Shown piece by piece: positions 1-8,937 of a DNA stretch of 64,000 nt. This DNA is from Tabrizicola aquatica (GTDB lineage: Bacteria > Pseudomonadota > Alphaproteobacteria > Rhodobacterales > Rhodobacteraceae): contig NZ_PJON01000003.1 of NCBI RefSeq assembly GCF_002900975.1, positions 248,001 through 312,000 on the forward strand. Reading direction: 5' to 3'. Each line of letters begins with the position of its first letter. Position 1 is the first letter of the stretch. The notes under the pieces were generated by a model. It had not been told where the DNA came from. It worked only from the letters and a program-made list of their open reading frames with translations, and made no database searches. Both the position numbers and the translations under genes were made by a program.

Positions 1-1
1 C

Positions 2-487
2 ATCACCGCCGCGGCCGAGGCCGAGCCCGCGCGCTTCAAGGGCCTGATCTACCTTTGCGCCTATCTGCCAGCCCAGGGCCAAAGCCTGGCCGACATGCGC
101 CGCGCCGGGCCGTCGCAACCGCTCCTCCCCGCGATCCGCATGGCCGAGGACAGGGGCAGCTTCACCATCGACCCCGCCCTCGCGCCGCAGGCCTTCTACC
201 AGGACTGCTCCGCAGACCTCGCCGCCTGGGCTACGGCCCAGCTTTGCCCGCAGCCCGTGACCCCGCAACAGACCCCGCTCTGGCCCACAGCGGCCGAGAC
301 CCTGCCGCGCCATTACGTCATCTGCGAGAACGACCAGACCATCCCGCCGGATTACCAGCGCCAGATGGCTGCCCGCCTGCCCGAAGCATGCCGCCACGCG
401 CTGCCCTCCGGCCACTCGCCCTTCCTTGCCATGCCTGCCCGGCTGGCCGACCTTCTGGCCCGTCTGCGCCAGACCATCCTGACCTAG
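2..487 (+). CDS. alpha/beta hydrolase, C-terminal part (5' end outside window)
   Basis: The reading frame is open from the first bases of the window to a TAG at 485-487, so the start lies to the left. The visible 161 residues resemble the C-terminal half of small plant-type esterase/hydroxynitrile-lyase-like alpha/beta hydrolases: a strand ending LIYLCAYLP, a lid-like helical stretch, the acid-strand segment HYVICENDQTIPPDYQ, and a late SGHSPFLAMP that supplies the catalytic His. The nucleophile Ser would be in the missing half. Substrate cannot be told. The gene ends 137 bases before the dehydratase gene at 625 with a hairpin between them. Confidence 0.75.
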   Translation: MTAAAEAEPARFKGLIYLCAYLPAQGQSLADMRRAGPSQPLLPAIRMAEDRGSFTIDPALAPQAFYQDCSADLAAWATAQLCPQPVTPQQTPLWPTAAETLPRHYVICENDQTIPPDYQRQMAARLPEACRHALPSGHSPFLAMPARLADLLARLRQTILT

Positions 488-576
488 CAGATTTGCGGCA
501 CTTTCGCGTCGCTTTCCTGCGGCCGCTCCATGCGAACCGCCTCTAGCTTTCCCTTCGACAAATATCCCACGGGGGT

Positions 577-597
577 GCGGGGGTGTGAAACCCCCGC
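577..597. terminator. GC-rich hairpin between two + genes
   Basis: GCGGGGGT and ACCCCCGC can pair as an 8-bp stem around a 5-base loop. No T-run follows, so it may be a weak terminator, an mRNA end-stabiliser, or only a GC-rich intergenic hairpin. It sits about 30 bases before the start at 625. Confidence 0.35.
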
Positions 598-624
598 TCC
601 TCGGCCAACCAAGGGGCGCGACCG

Positions 625-1863
625 ATGAAACTCAAGGACCTGGAAATCTTCGTCGTCGCCCCTCCGTTCCCCGGCTGGGGCGGGCGCTACTGGATCTTCC
701 CGAAGCTGACCACCAACACCGGCATTGTCGGCTACGGCGAATGCTACGCCTCGACCGTCGGGCCGACCGCGATGCGTGCGGTGATCGAGGATGTGTTCGA
801 ACGCCACATGCAGGGCGAAAACCCCGAGAACATCGAGCTTATGTTCCGCCGCGCCTACAGCGCCGGCTTCACCCAGCGTCCCGATCCCACGGTGATGGGC
901 GCCTTCTCGGGGCTGGAGATTGCCTGCTGGGACATTCTCGGCAAGGCGCGTAACCGTCCGGTCTATGCGCTTCTCGGCGGCAAGATGAACCAGCGCATCC
1001 GCAGCTATACCTATCTTTATCCCGAACCCGGCAAGGAATCGGCCGAGTTCTGGGTCGACCCCGACGCCGCCGCCGAGGCTGCGGTGCGCTTCATGAACCA
1101 CGGCTTTACCGCCGTCAAATTCGACCCGGCCGGCCCCTACACGATCCGCGGCGGGCACGAGCCTGCCATGTCCGACATCACCCGCAGTATCGCCTTCTGC
1201 AAGGCGATCCGGGACGCGGTGGGCGACCGTGTCGACCTTCTCTTCGGCACTCATGGCCAGTTCACCACCCCCGGCGCAATCCGAATGGGCCGCGAGTTGG
1301 AACCCTACAACCCGCTCTGGTACGAAGAGCCGATCCCGCCCGATAACCTGCTGGAATTCGCCGAGGTCGCCAAATCCGTCCGCGTGCCCCTCGCCACCGG
1401 GGAACGCATGACGACCAAGGCCGAATTCGGCACCCTCCTGCGCGCCGGAGGGGTCAAGATCCTGCAACCCGCGCTGGGTCGCGTCGGCGGGATCTGGGAG
1501 GTGAAGAAGATCGCCGCCATGGCCGAAATCTTCAACGCCGAGATGGCCCCGCACCTTTATGCAGGCCCGGTCGAATGGGCGGCCAACGTCCATTTCGCCG
1601 CCTCGATCCCGAACCTGCTGATCGCCGAGACCATCGAGACCGGCGGCGCTTTCCATCAGAAACTGATCAAGAATTCGATCAAGTGGGAGGACGGCTATAT
1701 CCTCCCGCCCGAGGCGCCCGGCCTTGGCATCGACTTCGACGAGGACGTCGCCCGCGCCCATCCCTTCACGGGCACCGGTCTCCATCTGCAAATGCAGGAG
1801 GCCCCCTGCGACTACCGGCATGGCAACCGGTTCGAAGGTGGCGCGCCAGCCGCGAAGATCTGA
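625..1863 (+). CDS. mandelate racemase/muconate lactonizing enzyme family protein (probable acid-sugar dehydratase)
   Basis: A 412-residue enolase-superfamily protein with an N-terminal capping domain (about 1-125) and a TIM-barrel domain. Visible motifs are VKFDP around residue 165 (catalytic Lys region), DLLFGTHGQ (D204/H210), WYEEPIPPDN (E234) and ATGERM (E260) as metal-ligand positions, and APHLYAGPV (H310) with a following ETIETGG. This pattern matches the mandelate racemase subgroup that dehydrates aldonates such as galactonate. The enzyme would abstract an alpha proton of a carboxylate with Mg2+ help. The exact substrate is not readable. It is followed by a strong hairpin and a convergent gene, so it is the end of its transcription unit. 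Confidence 0.85.
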   Translation: MKLKDLEIFVVAPPFPGWGGRYWIFPKLTTNTGIVGYGECYASTVGPTAMRAVIEDVFERHMQGENPENIELMFRRAYSAGFTQRPDPTVMGAFSGLEIACWDILGKARNRPVYALLGGKMNQRIRSYTYLYPEPGKESAEFWVDPDAAAEAAVRFMNHGFTAVKFDPAGPYTIRGGHEPAMSDITRSIAFCKAIRDAVGDRVDLLFGTHGQFTTPGAIRMGRELEPYNPLWYEEPIPPDNLLEFAEVAKSVRVPLATGERMTTKAEFGTLLRAGGVKILQPALGRVGGIWEVKKIAAMAEIFNAEMAPHLYAGPVEWAANVHFAASIPNLLIAETIETGGAFHQKLIKNSIKWEDGYILPPEAPGLGIDFDEDVARAHPFTGTGLHLQMQEAPCDYRHGNRFEGGAPAAKI

Positions 1864-1911
1864 TCCAGCCCCCGTTGGTGCGGCCACCGGTTCAACCGTC
1901 CGTTTCACAAG

Positions 1912-1941
1912 GCGGGCCATCGCATCTTCGCGATGGCCCGC
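1912..1941. terminator. 12-bp stem hairpin between convergent genes
   Basis: GCGGGCCATCGC and GCGATGGCCCGC form a perfect 12-bp stem around ATCTTC. It lies between the + dehydratase gene (ends 1863) and the - reductase gene (ends 1954). A bidirectional terminator is likely, although neither side has a long T-run. Confidence 0.6.
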
Positions 1942-1953
1942 AAATCGCTTGTC

Positions 1954-2598
1954 TCAGACCTTGACGAACGCCCCCGCCGCCAGCGGGCCGAAGGGCAGTT
2001 CCGCAAGCGGAGCGCCCACATCCAGCGGGCCGAGATCGACGGCAAAGAAGCCTATCTTCCCCAGCAATCCGCCAACCTGCGCCTTGGCATCCGCATCATC
2101 GCCCGAATAGAACAGGACGCGCTGTCCGGCCCCTGTATCCGGCTCCACCAACGCACTTACGTCAAGATGGTTGAACGCCTTAACCACCCGCGCACCGGGC
2201 AGCAGGTCGACGATCACTTCGCTTGAATGATTTCGGCCATGTTGGACCGGCTTGATACCATAGGCCGCCAGCGGATTGCTGGGGTCCGACCGGTCCGGCG
2301 AATCCGGCGCAAGGAAGGCGACGGGGTTTGTGGCGTCGATCACGATCCGCCCCTGCCATTCGGGCAGCGTATTCAGGACTGCTGCGGCATCGGACCAGCG
2401 CAGGCCAAGCACGACGATATCCGCGCTTGCCGCTTCGGCCAATGTGCCTGCGGTAAGGGTTGGTCCCACCTCGGCGACCAGGTCCGCCAGGCTTTCCGGT
2501 CCCCTGCTGTTCGCGATCGTGGCCGCGATGCCGACCTTGCCAAAGGCGCGTGCCACGTTGCTGCCAAGCGCACCTGCGCCGATGATTCCGATTGTCAT
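1954..2598 (-). CDS. NADP-dependent reductase of the F420-dependent NADP reductase / NADB-Rossmann family
   Basis: A 214-residue protein opening with the dinucleotide-binding fold motif MTIGIIGAGALGSNVARAF (GxGxxG near residues 7-12). IVIDATNP and an RVVKAFNHLD stretch are typical of the NADP oxidoreductase (coenzyme F420-dependent) family, where bacterial members act as NAD(P)-binding reductases of unknown substrate. ATG at 2598 is chosen over the upstream in-frame Met because GGAGAG sits at correct distance before it. An inverted-repeat site (2683-2695) resembling the one before the adjacent Rrf2 gene lies upstream, so it is probably controlled by that regulator. Confidence 0.75.
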   Translation of the reverse strand: MTIGIIGAGALGSNVARAFGKVGIAATIANSRGPESLADLVAEVGPTLTAGTLAEAASADIVVLGLRWSDAAAVLNTLPEWQGRIVIDATNPVAFLAPDSPDRSDPSNPLAAYGIKPVQHGRNHSSEVIVDLLPGARVVKAFNHLDVSALVEPDTGAGQRVLFYSGDDADAKAQVGGLLGKIGFFAVDLGPLDVGAPLAELPFGPLAAGAFVKV

Positions 2599-2682
2599 GT
2601 TTACTCTCCGTTTTACCAAGCAGGGCGATCTTGACCGGTCCGGCAGCGCCCTGATTGCTGCCGGGCCGAATTAAGTATAAAT

Positions 2683-2695
2683 GTGAAAGCGTCAC
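2683..2695 (-). promoter_or_regulatory. candidate Rrf2 operator upstream of the reductase gene
   Basis: GTGAAAGCGTCAC is an inverted repeat (GTGA/TCAC; TGTGA and TCACA when extended). Ten of 13 positions match the site at 3178-3190 before the Rrf2 gene. The site is about 85 bases upstream of the start at 2598. Confidence 0.5.
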
Positions 2696-2732
2696 ACTGA
2701 CATTTTTGAGCGAAAGAAACGCGCGTCTGACC

Positions 2733-3161
2733 TCACGTCTTGGCCAGTTCGCGGATGGTGCCGGCAAGATCAGCGATGGTCGTCTTGCCAAGCTCGGCTT
2801 CCAGCGCGGCCCGGGCACGGGCCAAAGCCGGGTTTATCACGTCCAGGATATTTGCCCCCACCGGACAGCTTGTGCAGGGTGCGGTCCGATGGACGGCGAA
2901 AAGTTCGGTGTCTTCGACCGCCGCGTAAACATCCAGCAGGCGGATCTCGGCCGCCGATCTTGCCAGCAAGGCCCCCCCGCCACTGCCAAGTTGCGACCGC
3001 GTCAGCCCGGCGTCGTTCAATCGGGACAAAATTCCGCGAATGACCACTGCGCTGGTGTTGACCGACGTGGCGATGTCCTCCGACCGGACGGGCTTGCCCT
3101 CGGTCATGGCGAGCGCGGTCAGGATATGCGAAGCGACGGCGAAGCGGGTGCTGGTGGGCAT
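2733..3161 (-). CDS. Rrf2 family transcriptional regulator
   Basis: A 142-residue protein with the Rrf2 winged helix-turn-helix (about residues 5-62: VRSEDIATSVNTSAVVIRGILSRL) and the wing segment LGSGGGALLA. A short Cys pair CTSC (96 and 99) lies where [Fe-S] members such as IscR and NsrR carry three Cys. With two Cys it is more like the YwnA/redox-sensing branch, so a thiol or metal sensor is possible. It is transcribed toward the reductase gene. GTG-N7-CAC sites before both genes suggest autoregulation plus control of the reductase. Confidence 0.85.
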   Translation of the reverse strand: MPTSTRFAVASHILTALAMTEGKPVRSEDIATSVNTSAVVIRGILSRLNDAGLTRSQLGSGGGALLARSAAEIRLLDVYAAVEDTELFAVHRTAPCTSCPVGANILDVINPALARARAALEAELGKTTIADLAGTIRELAKT

Positions 3162-3177
3162 GTTGTTATCCGTTTAT

Positions 3178-3190
3178 GTGTAAGTATCAC
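3178..3190 (-). promoter_or_regulatory. candidate Rrf2 auto-operator
   Basis: GTGTAAGTATCAC, an imperfect dyad, lies 17 bases upstream of the Rrf2 ATG. It shares GTG.AAG..TCAC with the site at 2683-2695. An AT-rich stretch surrounds it, as expected for a promoter. Confidence 0.5.
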
Positions 3191-3298
3191 TATTACATTA
3201 ATTCCGACCTGTCAAACGTGAATCGATCAGGGCACCGCAGCCCAAGCTTTCGGACTTCGATCAAAAGCGGTCGAACCGTTTCAGACGCGAGGGTCAAT

Positions 3299-3375
3299 TG
3301 GCGGGCCCAGGAGGACTCGAACCCCCAACCTCGGACTTAGAAGGTCCTTGCTCTATCCAGTTGAGCTATGAGCCC
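3299..3375 (-). tRNA. tRNA-Arg (anticodon TCT)
   Basis: Read on the minus strand this folds as a 77-nt tRNA: acceptor GGGCTCA paired with TGGGCCC, T8-A9, D-arm GCTC/GAGC, anticodon loop CTTCTAA with anticodon TCT, T-arm GGGGG-TTCGAGT-CCTCC, discriminator G and an encoded CCA (3299-3301). The outermost anticodon-stem pair is an A-G mismatch. TCT reads AGA/AGG arginine codons, which are rare in this GC-rich genome. Confidence 0.95.
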
Positions 3376-3406
3376 GCACCTCGTCCTTTTGCAGAAGCCA
3401 AAAGGA

Positions 3407-3871
3407 TCAGGCAAGCGCCTTCGTCATGAAGACCGAGTTCGGGTCGTCCTCATAGCCGTCGAAGGGCGGGCATTCCGAAAATCCCGCCAGCATGTAGAGC
3501 GCCCTTGCCGCGACAAAGGTTGGCTGCACACCGGTCTCCAGGCTCAGCCGGGTGAATCCGTCCTGCCGGGCCGCCGCGACCAGATGCTCCAGCATCGCTT
3601 TCGACAACCCGCGCCCCCTTGCCTCGGCCAGCACATGCATCGACTTGATTTCGGCATGGGCTGCGTCGATCCGCTTGAACGCCCCCATCGCCAGCGGCTC
3701 GCCCCCGTCGCGCAGCACGAAGAAGCGGATGCCGGGTGCCGCCAATGCCGCCTTGTCCATCATATGGATCGACTCGGGTGGAGTGTCCGCATGCATGTCG
3801 GCGGTGTGCCGCTGAAACAGCAGCTCCAGGTCCGGCGTCAGCGGGTGTTCTTCGGTGATCTTGATCGACAT
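3407..3871 (-). CDS. GNAT family N-acetyltransferase
   Basis: A 154-residue GCN5-related acetyltransferase. The acetyl-CoA-binding signature is EIKSMHVLAEARGRGLSKAML (about residues 77-97), followed by LSLETG and ARALYMLAGF typical of the fold's C-terminal half. ATG at 3871 has GGAGGA six bases upstream. It resembles putative acetyltransferases such as YafP/YhhY-type proteins, but the acceptor substrate is unknown. It lies between tRNA-Arg and a divergent secreted-protein gene. Confidence 0.85.
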   Translation of the reverse strand: MSIKITEEHPLTPDLELLFQRHTADMHADTPPESIHMMDKAALAAPGIRFFVLRDGGEPLAMGAFKRIDAAHAEIKSMHVLAEARGRGLSKAMLEHLVAAARQDGFTRLSLETGVQPTFVAARALYMLAGFSECPPFDGYEDDPNSVFMTKALA

Positions 3872-4003
3872 CGGTTCCTCCGGCACCCTTTCTGGCGTGC
3901 CGATGCGGCCCTTGCAAGGCCCGCAGCTTGGTCCGAAGGCGATCTGGCTTTCCCACCTCGCGCTGGCAAGGTTTTGTTCAATCATCCGGGCCAGAGGTGG
4001 TTC

Positions 4004-5194
4004 ATGCGGCTCCTGTTGACCTTCTTCCTGCTTTTCACCAGCCCGATCTGCGCGGAAACCCGGCAGCATGGGAACCTGATCTTTGTCGTGCCGAAGGGCT
4101 GGGTGTCCGGCGGTTCGGACGATGGCATCCTGACCTTGCGATCCGAACTGCCGGACGACGAATGCGAGTTCTGCGCGATCCGTGTCACGGCGGGTTCGGT
4201 GACCGGCGGGCGTGTGGATACTTGGCTGGACCAGCAGACCCGGCGCTTCATCGACCCGGATGAAACCGATCCGCCGAAGATTACCCAGATCGTGGCACCC
4301 GAGGTGTTCAACCTGAAGGGCCGGCCAGGCGCCATCCTGGGACAGACCGTCGATGGCGAATTGCAGGTCCTGTTTGCAGTGCAATTGTTCGGGCGGATGG
4401 AACTGATAGCCTTCACCGCGCCTGCCTCGGACATGGAGGATATCCCTTCGGCCATGACCGTCTTCCAGCGCGATGTTGTCCCCCTGCTGGAAGGCGCCCG
4501 GTTCGTCTCGGAAGGGGCCGCACCGCTGATGCCACCTCCGGTCCCGGGTGAGATGCAGGGGGTCTGGTGGGGGACGACGAACTGGTGGTTGCTCGGGATC
4601 GACGGCATGATGACCATGCAGATCGATTACCACTGGCTGACGCTCTATCCCGACGGCACCTTCTACGATGGGACGCCCCCAACTGGCACGGCGCCGTTTG
4701 ATCGGGCCGAACGCCTGGCGCTGGGTGACATGGACTGGGGCAGCTACAGCCAGGACGGCGCGACGCTGACCCTGCACTACGCCTCGGGCGAGGTCGAAAG
4801 CTATCAGGTCACCGACGACACATTCCAGAAGGGGGATCGCCGGATAGATCCCATCGACCTTCTGGCCGATGGCACGAAGATCAACGGGACAGTCTCGACG
4901 ATCTTCGTCTCGGGCTTCACCCCGGGCATCGGCATGTCGGGCGGCGTGACGCGGATGACTGACACCACCTATCATCCCGACGGGACATGGGACTATGGCG
5001 CCTATGCCGGGGCGTCCGCCACATTCGAAAACGGCAGCGGCTTCGCAACCGGCTCGGACCGATCCGAATCCGGGCGATACCTGGTGAAGGACGGGCTGGT
5101 GACGCTCTTCGCCGAGGACGGTAGCTTTGTCTGGTCCGACTATATCTTCAAGGCCGGAGACACGATCTGGATCGGCTCGGAAATCCTGAAATGA
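4004..5194 (+). CDS. secreted protein of unknown function
   Basis: 396 residues beginning with a clear Sec signal peptide (MRLLLTFFLLFTSPICA, likely cut before ETRQ). The mature part has an N-terminal domain (about 20-170, with a DECEFC Cys pair and a helix-rich end). It then has two beta-rich modules, each with a tyrosine/glycine-rich YPDGTFYDG or YHPDGTWDYG pattern, resembling lipocalin or META-like beta sheets. I do not recognise a family. Its stop codon abuts the stop of the convergent NDUFS4-like gene. ATG at 4004 is preferred over upstream in-frame Mets because it begins the signal peptide. Confidence 0.7.
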   Translation: MRLLLTFFLLFTSPICAETRQHGNLIFVVPKGWVSGGSDDGILTLRSELPDDECEFCAIRVTAGSVTGGRVDTWLDQQTRRFIDPDETDPPKITQIVAPEVFNLKGRPGAILGQTVDGELQVLFAVQLFGRMELIAFTAPASDMEDIPSAMTVFQRDVVPLLEGARFVSEGAAPLMPPPVPGEMQGVWWGTTNWWLLGIDGMMTMQIDYHWLTLYPDGTFYDGTPPTGTAPFDRAERLALGDMDWGSYSQDGATLTLHYASGEVESYQVTDDTFQKGDRRIDPIDLLADGTKINGTVSTIFVSGFTPGIGMSGGVTRMTDTTYHPDGTWDYGAYAGASATFENGSGFATGSDRSESGRYLVKDGLVTLFAEDGSFVWSDYIFKAGDTIWIGSEILK

Positions 5195-5506
5195 TCAGTG
5201 CGTCCAGGCGCCCTTGCGGTCGGTGGCGAAATTCTCGCCATAGCCACGCGCGCGGATATTCGCACGGCGCGGCTTCGGCTCGATCAGGTCGTACTCGATG
5301 CCTTTTTCGGCCGCATAGGCCTGGGCCGCCTCACGCGAGTCGAACCGCAGGCGGACCTGGGACTGCGTGTCGTCCGACGAGGTCCAGCCCATCAGCGGGT
5401 CGATCCCGCGGGCGCTGGCCGGGGCGAATTCCAGAACCCAGCCCTGGGTCTTGGCGGTGCCGGATTGCATGGCGGTCCGGGCGGGCTGATAGATGCGGGC
5501 GCGCAT
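5195..5506 (-). CDS. NDUFS4-like ETC complex I accessory subunit
   Basis: A 103-residue protein of the 'ETC complex I subunit conserved region' family, the bacterial counterpart of mitochondrial NDUFS4. Typical features are the start [16 protein letters not shown], a WVLEF strand, [30 protein letters not shown], and an IEYDLIEP end. NDUFS4 binds near the peripheral arm of NADH:quinone oxidoreductase and stabilises it. The gene lies alone, away from a nuo operon, as is usual in Rhodobacterales. GGAGG precedes ATG at 5506. The 231 bases upstream (to 5737) hold a CTGTCGG/CCGACAG inverted repeat but no gene. Confidence 0.9.
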   Translation of the reverse strand: MRARIYQPARTAMQSGTAKTQGWVLEFAPASARGIDPLMGWTSSDDTQSQVRLRFDSREAAQAYAAEKGIEYDLIEPKPRRANIRARGYGENFATDRKGAWTH

Positions 5507-5737
5507 GGAAAATCCTCCGAAGATCACTTCTGTTTTGTCGAAGCTTTCGGGAAAGCGCAAGCCGGTCCGTGCGGAGAAAAGACTGTCGGCCGATCCCGGG
5601 GGAGTGTGGGTGGGGTGTGGTGGGACCGACCGACAGCTTCAGTTGCTGCTTGCCCCTTCACATTGCCCCAGCTGCGACAGCGATTCAACTAAAAGATGTG
5701 TTAACGGCCACAAAAAAACCTCAGGCTGTGCGCGGTG

Positions 5738-6598
5738 TCAGGCCCTGGGCGCCAGCCGCAGCATCAGATAGCGGTTGAAACGGCGAAAGACCTCGGCGTT
5801 CCGCTCGGTCGCGGTCAGGCGCCGCATCAGGTTGGCGCGCCGCTTGCGGCTTAGGAACAGGCCGATCAGCCGCGACAGCGCCCAGTGCGCGGTGGGTTTC
5901 GTCGCCCGAATCTCGTCCGAGACGCGGGTAACCCCATGGCCCAGCACGTTGAACAACTGCTGTTCCAGGTCGATGGAGGGGGCGACAGCGTCAGTGATGT
6001 CCTCTTCGGCCACCACGTGGAAGGCCGACGCCTCGACCGCCGCGCGGAAGGCGGCAAGCTGATGGCCGCCGCCGGGCTGCGGACCGTGCAGATGGCGGCC
6101 CTTGTAAGCCTCGGTTCGGAAGCAGTCGGCGATCACCACCTGACCGCCCGGAGCCAACAGGGCCGCACATTTGGGCAGGCTCTCGGCCATCGGGATGTAC
6201 TGAAAGCTTTCCGAGAACAGACACAGGTCGAACGGCCCCGTTCCGGCAAAATCCTCGAAGGTGCATTCATGCACCGTCGCTCCAGCGGCATTCTCGCGGC
6301 AGCGCGCGGCAAGGAAGGCCGAGGGCACGACGATGTCCACCCGGTGGCCCAGCGCCAGCAGTTTCTTCGCCGTCTCGCCCGCACCGCCGCCGATGTCCAG
6401 GATGCGCAACGGACCCTCCGGCAGATAGCCGAACAGCTTGGCCGTATACGCCTCTTGCGCGGCTTTCAGGTTTCCGGCCGTGACATCCAAGCCGGTCCAA
6501 AGCCCGTAATGAAGGTTCTCGGCCCCGGTCAGCCAGCGGATGAACGCCAGCCCAACATCCAGCCCCACGGCCCGCGTGTCGATCTTTTCTGCCATCAT
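5738..6598 (-). CDS. class I SAM-dependent methyltransferase
   Basis: 286 residues with a Rossmann methyltransferase core. Motif I is LRILDIGGGAGETAKKL (about 65-81); the acidic end of strand 2 is VDIVVPS, with motif IV FDLCLFSESFQYI and motif V LLAPGGQVVIADCF. An N-terminal helical cap containing LHYGLWTG resembles small-molecule methyltransferases such as sarcosine/C-methyltransferase types. The basic C-terminal tail (RLIGLFLSRKRRANLMRRL) may be membrane-associated. Two tandem ATGs occur at 6598 and 6595, and the second has better spacing from AGAGG. Its promoter region abuts the uvrB promoter (divergent). Confidence 0.8.
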   Translation of the reverse strand: MMAEKIDTRAVGLDVGLAFIRWLTGAENLHYGLWTGLDVTAGNLKAAQEAYTAKLFGYLPEGPLRILDIGGGAGETAKKLLALGHRVDIVVPSAFLAARCRENAAGATVHECTFEDFAGTGPFDLCLFSESFQYIPMAESLPKCAALLAPGGQVVIADCFRTEAYKGRHLHGPQPGGGHQLAAFRAAVEASAFHVVAEEDITDAVAPSIDLEQQLFNVLGHGVTRVSDEIRATKPTAHWALSRLIGLFLSRKRRANLMRRLTATERNAEVFRRFNRYLMLRLAPRA

Positions 6599-6671
6599 GC
6601 ACCTCTGGCGCCTGCCTTAGCCGCTTGGCCGGTCTGGGGCAACGGTTTCGCCCCAAAGGGCCGATCGCCGC

Positions 6672-6700
6672 TTGAACTGGAACAAAAACGGATCAAATCT
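6672..6700 (+). promoter_or_regulatory. uvrB promoter with LexA-like box
   Basis: A -35-like TTGAAC (6672-6677) and -10-like AAATCT (6695-6700) are 17 bases apart. Overlapping them, GAAC-N7-GATC (6680-6694) matches the alphaproteobacterial LexA direct repeat GAAC-N7-GAAC with one mismatch. A further GAAC lies at 6674. SOS control of uvrB is therefore likely. Confidence 0.5.
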
Positions 6701-6730
6701 GTCCTGTCCCCCCGACTCGATGAGGCGCGC

Positions 6731-8914
6731 ATGCCGCACAACAACAGCAACGCTTTGACCGAGCGTCCCGACGTCCTGAGCAAGCCCAAGCTGGAGGGAG
6801 GCCGGCGCTTTGTCATGCAGACCCCGTTCAAGCCCGCAGGCGACCAGCCCACGGCGATTGCCGAACTGACGGCCGGGGTCCTGGCCGGAGAGCGGGATCA
6901 GGTCCTGCTGGGCGCCACGGGGACGGGCAAGACTTTCACCATGGCCAAGGTGATCGAGGAAACCCAGCGCCCCGCGATCATCCTGGCGCCGAACAAGACG
7001 CTGGCCGCGCAATTGTATGGGGAATTCAAGGGCTTCTTCCCCGACAACGCGGTGGAATACTTCGTCAGCTACTACGACTATTACCAGCCCGAGGCCTATG
7101 TCGCCCGGACCGACACCTATATCGAGAAGGAATCCCAGATCAACGAACAGATCGACCGGATGCGCCACTCGGCCACCCGGGCGCTTCTGGAACGCGATGA
7201 CGTGATCATCGTCGCCTCGGTGTCGTGCATCTACGGCATCGGCTCGGTCGAGACCTATTCGGCGATGACGCAGGACCTGGTGGTCGGGCAGATGTACGAC
7301 CAGCGCAAGGTGATGGCGGAACTGGTGGCCCAGCAGTACCGCCGTCTGGAAACCGCTTTCCAGCGCGGCGCCTTCCGGGTGCGGGGCGACAGCCTGGAAG
7401 TCTGGCCCGCCCACCTTGAGGACAGGGCCTGGCGGTTTTCCTTCTTCGGCGAAGAACTTGAGTCGATTGTCGAGTTCGACCCCCTGACCGGCGCCAAGAC
7501 CGACAACTTCAAACAGATCCGCATCTATGCCAACAGCCACTATGTCACCCCACGCCCGACGCTGGCGCAGGCGGTCAAGGGCATCAAGGACGAGCTTTTC
7601 CACCGCCTGAAGCAGTTGCAGGCCGAGGGCAAGCTTTTGGAGGCGCAGCGGCTGGAGCAGCGCACCCACTTCGACATCGAGATGCTGGAGGCCACCGGAT
7701 CTTGCGCGGGGATCGAAAACTACTCGCGCTACCTGACCGGCCGCGCGCCGGGCGAGCCGCCGCCGACGCTGTTCGAGTTCATCCCCGACAATGCCATCGT
7801 CTTTGCTGACGAAAGCCACGTCTCGGTTCCCCAGATCGGCGGGATGTACAAGGGCGACTTCCGGCGCAAGTTCACCCTGGCCGAACACGGGTTCCGCCTG
7901 CCCAGCTGCATGGATAACCGCCCGCTGAAGTTCGAGGAATGGGACGCGATGCGCCCGCAATCCGTCTTCGTCAGTGCCACCCCCGCGGCTTGGGAAATGG
8001 AGCAGACCGGCGGCGTCTTTACCGAACAGGTGATCCGCCCGACCGGCCTGATCGATCCGCAGGTCGAGATTCGCCCGGTCGAGATGCAGGTCGACGACCT
8101 TCTCGACGAGATTCGCAAGGTCGCCGCCCGCGGTCTGCGGACCCTGGCCACCGTTCTGACCAAGCGGATGGCCGAGGACCTGACGGATTACCTGCACGAG
8201 CAAGGCATCCGCGTGCGCTACATGCACAGTGATATCGACACCATCGAACGCATTGAAATTCTGCGGGATTTGCGGCTGGGCGCGTTCGACGTGCTGGTCG
8301 GGATCAACCTGTTGCGCGAGGGGTTGGACATTCCGGAATGTGGCCTGGTGGCGATCCTCGATGCCGACAAGGAGGGGTTCCTGCGCTCGGAAACCAGCCT
8401 CATCCAGACCATCGGCCGCGCGGCGCGGAACAGCGAGGGCCGGGTGATCATGTATGCCGACCGGATCACCGGCTCGATGGAGCGGGCGCTGGCCGAGACC
8501 AACCGCCGCCGCGAAAAGCAGATCGCCTACAACACGCTTCACGGGATCACGCCGGAAACGGTGAAGAAGAACGTCGAGGACGTGCTGTTCGGAACATGGG
8601 AGGGCGATACCGACCAGGCGCGGATCACCACGAAGGTCGACAAGCCGATGATCGGCAAGAACCTGGCCGCGCACCTGGATGCGCTGCGGCTGCAGATGCG
8701 CAAGGCCGCCGAGAACCTGGAGTTCGAGGAGGCAGCTCGCCTGCGGGACGAGGTCAAACGCCTGGAAGCGGTGGAACTGGCGGTGGCCGACGACCCCTTC
8801 GCCCGGCAAGAGGTGATCGAGGAAGCGGTGGTCGAGGCCACGAAGATGGCCGGGCGGTCGACGGCGGGTCGGGCGGGCCAGCGCGGCGGCAAGCGCTCAC
8901 GACGCGGACGCTAG
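6731..8914 (+). CDS. uvrB: excinuclease ABC subunit UvrB
   Basis: A 727-residue UvrB, full length for the family. Visible features are the helicase Walker [11 protein letters not shown] (about residues 54-63), the beta-hairpin [14 protein letters not shown] that clamps damaged DNA, Walker B-like FADESH, motif [11 protein letters not shown], and the C-terminal UVR domain ([16 protein letters not shown]) that contacts UvrC. It works with UvrA and UvrC in nucleotide-excision repair. ATG at 6731 is chosen because the family N-terminus follows. The C-terminal tail is Arg/Gly-rich. A REP hairpin begins only five bases after the stop and may end transcription. Confidence 0.98.
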   Translation: MPHNNSNALTERPDVLSKPKLEGGRRFVMQTPFKPAGDQPTAIAELTAGVLAGERDQVLLGATGTGKTFTMAKVIEETQRPAIILAPNKTLAAQLYGEFKGFFPDNAVEYFVSYYDYYQPEAYVARTDTYIEKESQINEQIDRMRHSATRALLERDDVIIVASVSCIYGIGSVETYSAMTQDLVVGQMYDQRKVMAELVAQQYRRLETAFQRGAFRVRGDSLEVWPAHLEDRAWRFSFFGEELESIVEFDPLTGAKTDNFKQIRIYANSHYVTPRPTLAQAVKGIKDELFHRLKQLQAEGKLLEAQRLEQRTHFDIEMLEATGSCAGIENYSRYLTGRAPGEPPPTLFEFIPDNAIVFADESHVSVPQIGGMYKGDFRRKFTLAEHGFRLPSCMDNRPLKFEEWDAMRPQSVFVSATPAAWEMEQTGGVFTEQVIRPTGLIDPQVEIRPVEMQVDDLLDEIRKVAARGLRTLATVLTKRMAEDLTDYLHEQGIRVRYMHSDIDTIERIEILRDLRLGAFDVLVGINLLREGLDIPECGLVAILDADKEGFLRSETSLIQTIGRAARNSEGRVIMYADRITGSMERALAETNRRREKQIAYNTLHGITPETVKKNVEDVLFGTWEGDTDQARITTKVDKPMIGKNLAAHLDALRLQMRKAAENLEFEEAARLRDEVKRLEAVELAVADDPFARQEVIEEAVVEATKMAGRSTAGRAGQRGGKRSRRGR

Positions 8915-8918
8915 GGTC

Positions 8919-8937
8919 GGTGGGCGAATCGCCCACC
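8919..8937. repeat. REP palindrome, left end of the RAYT unit
   Basis: GGTGGGCGA-A-TCGCCCACC is a perfect 9-bp-stem palindrome five bases after the uvrB stop. It adjoins the RAYT stop codon (8938-8940). Confidence 0.8.

Noticed and set aside
484-1920. Long minus-strand reading frame opposite the dehydratase gene
   Set aside because: It is the GC-rich antisense frame of a well-supported enolase-superfamily gene. Its translation is rich in Gly/Arg/His without domains.
5700-5738. Terminator after the methyltransferase gene at 5738
   Set aside because: There is a run of seven T on the minus strand, but I could not find a convincing stem before it.
5885-6730. N-terminal extension of the uvrB frame by about 280 codons
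   Set aside because: The extension is antisense to the methyltransferase gene. The UvrB family N-terminus and promoter fit the ATG at 6731.
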